A program made the translations under genes and the position numbers. Below, piece by piece: positions 61,991-64,000 of a stretch of DNA of 64,000 nucleotides. The notes beneath the pieces were generated by a model. That model was not told the origin of the DNA, ran no database searches, and was given only the letters and a program-made list of their open reading frames with translations. The DNA is taken from positions 1 to 64,000 of the forward strand of contig NZ_BPWE01000004.1 of NCBI RefSeq assembly GCF_020884755.1. The letters run 5' to 3'. This DNA comes from Bifidobacterium mizhiense. Its GTDB lineage: Bacteria; Actinomycetota; Actinomycetes; Actinomycetales; Bifidobacteriaceae. The stretch's first letter is position 1. The number at the start of each line of letters is the position of its first letter.

Positions 61991-62305
61991 ATTGATCAAT
62001 AAAGGAAGGTATTTCTTTCTGATTAGCGCAAGACCCGTTACTGCAGGCCAACTTACTTCAAGTCAAACTCAATAGCGCCATTGATTTGATTACACTGGTC
62101 TACGTTTCATGATCCTTACAAATGGAACTATTCTCAAACAAACACCGGCCAATAAGATTCTGACTACCTCTGCCACACGAATAGAAAGACCAATACTTAC
62201 AAACAACCGATTACAGCATTGCGATACCAATTGGTCGACCCGGCTTTATAGTTATAGAATTTATATCTATACAAGCAGACAATGGGGTGCCGATCAGGGA
62301 GTGGA
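61991..62305. other. AT-rich noncoding spacer before the hydrolase gene
   Basis: About 315 bp of AT-rich DNA; no gene or RNA is recognised. It presumably holds the hydrolase promoter. Confidence 0.4.
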
Positions 62306-63406
62306 ATGTCAGAAAATCCAGGCAGGACAAAGCCCAAACGCAAATGGAGGCGGGTTCTCCTGGCTCTGGCAATAGTACTTGTTCTTGTCATGGCGATCAT
62401 TCTGCCGGGGGCTTCCATTTTGGTCTATGAGGACACCTTCGGAGAACGGTATAACACTCCCGGATGGATGCGTTATGCGCTCGCAGACTTCCCCGGCCTG
62501 CGCATGAAGCGTTGCGACTTTCGCTCCAAAGACGGTAAGAAACTGGCGGGATATCAGTATTCAAGAGACAACCCGAACCAGCCTGGAGACAAAGCTGAGG
62601 GCCTCGTGGTCATTGCTCATGGTTTCGGCGGCGGCGGACAGAACACCTACATGGATGTTGCCAGCTATTTCACCTCCCAAGGCTTCCTGGTCTTCGCCTA
62701 TGACGCCACCGGCAACGATGAAAGCGCCGGCAAGTCCGTCAGGGGCCTTCCTCAAGGGGTCGAGGATCTTGACCAAGCTCTTCGTTTCGCGGAGGGTGAG
62801 CAATCATATAAAGGTCTTCCTGTTTTCCTGTTCGGACAGAGCTGGGGAGGCTATGCCGTTGGCGCTGTTCTCAATCTTCACCCAGAGGTCAAGGCTGCAG
62901 TCATGGCTTCTGGATTCAATCGTTCGATCGATATGATGCGTCAGCCCGGCAGAAAAATCGCTGGCCCTGCCGTCTCGCTCATCCTGCCCTGCGTGAGCTT
63001 GTATGAGCATGTAAAGTTCGGGAAGTTTGCGGGCTATACCGCTTTGGATGGCTTGAAGAAATCCAAGGCAGGAATTTTCATCACTCAGAGCCGTGATGAT
63101 CAGGTGGTCCCGGTCAGATATAGTTTTGACCTCTTCCATGAGGAATTTCAGCCCAACCCACGATTCCGGTTCCGTGAATACCAGGATCGCGGACACGCCT
63201 ATGTCTACTATTCCCAAAACTCGGTGCGATACCGAAAGCAATTCGACCAGGAATACAAGGAGCACATGAGACAACTGGGCCAAAAGCTGTCCAACGAAAG
63301 TTATAACGCGTATTCGGCCAAACACTTCGACAAGTCGAAGGGCTTCGAGCTGGATGTGCCGTTGATGAACCAGATGGCGGACTTCTATCGCCAATATATG
63401 GATTAG
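62306..63406 (+). CDS. Membrane-anchored alpha/beta hydrolase
   Basis: 366 residues. A basic head (KPKRKWRR) and one hydrophobic segment (VLLALAIVLVLVMAIILPGA) are followed by an alpha/beta hydrolase domain: oxyanion region VVIAHGFGGGGQNTYMD, nucleophile elbow FGQSWGG, acid part ITQSRDDQVVP and catalytic His in YQDRGHAYVYY. Substrate unknown; the fold suits a peptidase or esterase on the outer face of the membrane. CAGGGAG lies before ATG 62306. Confidence 0.85.
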   Translation: MSENPGRTKPKRKWRRVLLALAIVLVLVMAIILPGASILVYEDTFGERYNTPGWMRYALADFPGLRMKRCDFRSKDGKKLAGYQYSRDNPNQPGDKAEGLVVIAHGFGGGGQNTYMDVASYFTSQGFLVFAYDATGNDESAGKSVRGLPQGVEDLDQALRFAEGEQSYKGLPVFLFGQSWGGYAVGAVLNLHPEVKAAVMASGFNRSIDMMRQPGRKIAGPAVSLILPCVSLYEHVKFGKFAGYTALDGLKKSKAGIFITQSRDDQVVPVRYSFDLFHEEFQPNPRFRFREYQDRGHAYVYYSQNSVRYRKQFDQEYKEHMRQLGQKLSNESYNAYSAKHFDKSKGFELDVPLMNQMADFYRQYMD

Positions 63407-63474
63407 GACCCAAAAAATACAGCCGGATACAGCCTCTTCCGTCGACGAATGAGCGAGACCGCATTCGGTGCTAC

Positions 63475-64000
63475 TTAGTGGTTTGCCATGTTGGCCTGAT
63501 ACCAGAGAACGGCGATGTTGATCCGGTCCCTGACCTTGAGTTTTGCCAGTATACGACTGACGGTCTTTTTGACAGAGTCAGGCTGTAGCTGGAGTTGCTC
63601 AGCAATCTCTGCGTTCGTCAGGCCTTGGCTGACCAGCGAAGCGACCTCAAGTTCGCGTTTGCCCAGCTTGGCAAATTGCTCGCGAGCCTTACACCCATCA
63701 TCGGCTTTTGGCCTAGGAACTCCTTTTCTGATCACTTCGGCCGTGATGCGCGGCGTGAGAATGGCATCGCCTGCATGTACCGCATGGATGGCTCTGTTCA
63801 GATCGGCTGTCTTGACATCCTTGAGCAGGAATCCAGATGCGCCTGCCCCTAAAGCTGTGAACGCATAGTCGTCCTCGTCGTAGGTGGTCAGAATGAGAAT
63901 GCTTATTTCAGGATGGAGCTTTTTGATACGGCTGGTGGCATCCAGCCCGTCCATGACAGGCATGCGCACATCCATCAGAATCACATCGGGCAGAGGCTGT
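63475..64000 (-). CDS. NarL/LuxR-family response regulator (N-terminus outside window)
   Basis: The part within the window shows the receiver domain with phospho-acceptor Asp in VILMDVRMPVMDGLDA, the conserved Thr/Lys region (ILTTYDEDDYAF, GFLLKDVKTADL), and the LuxR helix-turn-helix (KLGKRELEVASLVSQGLTNA, VKKTVSRILAKLKVRDR). It continues beyond position 64000, where its sensor kinase is likely to be. It converges with the hydrolase gene. Confidence 0.93.
   Translation of the reverse strand, partial: QPLPDVILMDVRMPVMDGLDATSRIKKLHPEISILILTTYDEDDYAFTALGAGASGFLLKDVKTADLNRAIHAVHAGDAILTPRITAEVIRKGVPRPKADDGCKAREQFAKLGKRELEVASLVSQGLTNAEIAEQLQLQPDSVKKTVSRILAKLKVRDRINIAVLWYQANMANH

Noticed and set aside
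62109-62375. 88-codon plus-strand frame before the hydrolase gene
   Set aside because: Overlaps the hydrolase start in another frame, without ribosome binding site or motif.

Overview
The window looks like a chromosomal segment of a Bifidobacterium (Actinomycetota, moderately high GC). The evidence is gene content and order. There is a DUF881-sbp-DUF881-FHA(GarA/OdhI)-FtsR cluster behind a pgsA-like gene, as in mycobacteria (there with gcvH included). There is also a PafBC regulator upstream of a HelY-type helicase, an RbpA, a GuaB3, a comEA-comEC-holA run, a his/trp/lgt run, and eukaryote-like NADP-isocitrate dehydrogenase and UDP-glucose pyrophosphorylase. The species cannot be fixed from sequence alone. 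Almost everything is housekeeping DNA; the accessory regions are small.

Layout. 0-4.3 kb: tail of an unidentified gene, tRNA-Ala(GGC) on the minus strand, a 2-hydroxyacid dehydrogenase, a DUF1287 protein, a CorA-type transporter and a lone amino-acid-binding lipoprotein. 4.3-14.1 kb: leuS, comEA, comEC, then holA, tsaE, tsaB, rimI and tsaD joined by short overlaps, then tRNA-Asn(GTT). 14.1-20.7 kb: a more AT-rich carbohydrate locus with a GH51 arabinofuranosidase, a solute-binding lipoprotein, two permeases and a LacI regulator. Two identical palindromes lie in front of it. No ATPase gene is present, so a shared ATPase is presumably used. 20.7-31.3 kb: a degenerate M23 protein, two FadD15-like acyl-CoA ligases flanking an orphan sugar-binding-like lipoprotein, icd, guaB3 and an Rv3235-like gene, then def. 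31.3-37.1 kb: rpsB, tsf, pyrH, frr, cdsA, rlmN. 37.2-44.6 kb: hisF, hisI, a trpC-trpB fusion, trpA, lgt, rpe, hisE, hisG. 44.6-48.4 kb: pgsA-like gene, DUF881, sbp, DUF881, FHA protein and FtsR-like MerR regulator.

48.5-56.2 kb is on the minus strand: rbpA with a HAD phosphatase, a fused PafB-PafC regulator, a small membrane protein, helY, and the UTP-glucose-1-phosphate uridylyltransferase. 56.3-58.1 kb is a decayed patch behind tRNA-Pro(GGG). It holds a frameshifted gene remnant and an Abi-type (HEPN) gene interrupted by one in-frame amber codon, at a place where the family normally has Trp. 58.4-63.4 kb carries a GT2/GT39 glycosyltransferase pair with very Gly-rich segments and a membrane-anchored alpha/beta hydrolase. 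The window ends inside a minus-strand NarL/LuxR response regulator.

The most interesting regulatory DNA is: (a) between the sugar-binding protein and its permease, where a terminator-like hairpin and a hairpin that would hide the permease ribosome binding site compete for the same CCTCC arm; (b) the pafBC promoter, whose 18-bp spacer holds a perfect 6-3-6 palindrome; and (c) several genes (leuS, rpe, guaB3 and others) with a -10-like hexamer about 7 nt before ATG and no good Shine-Dalgarno sequence, which suggests leaderless transcripts. No CRISPR array, complete IS element, prophage or integrase was found.
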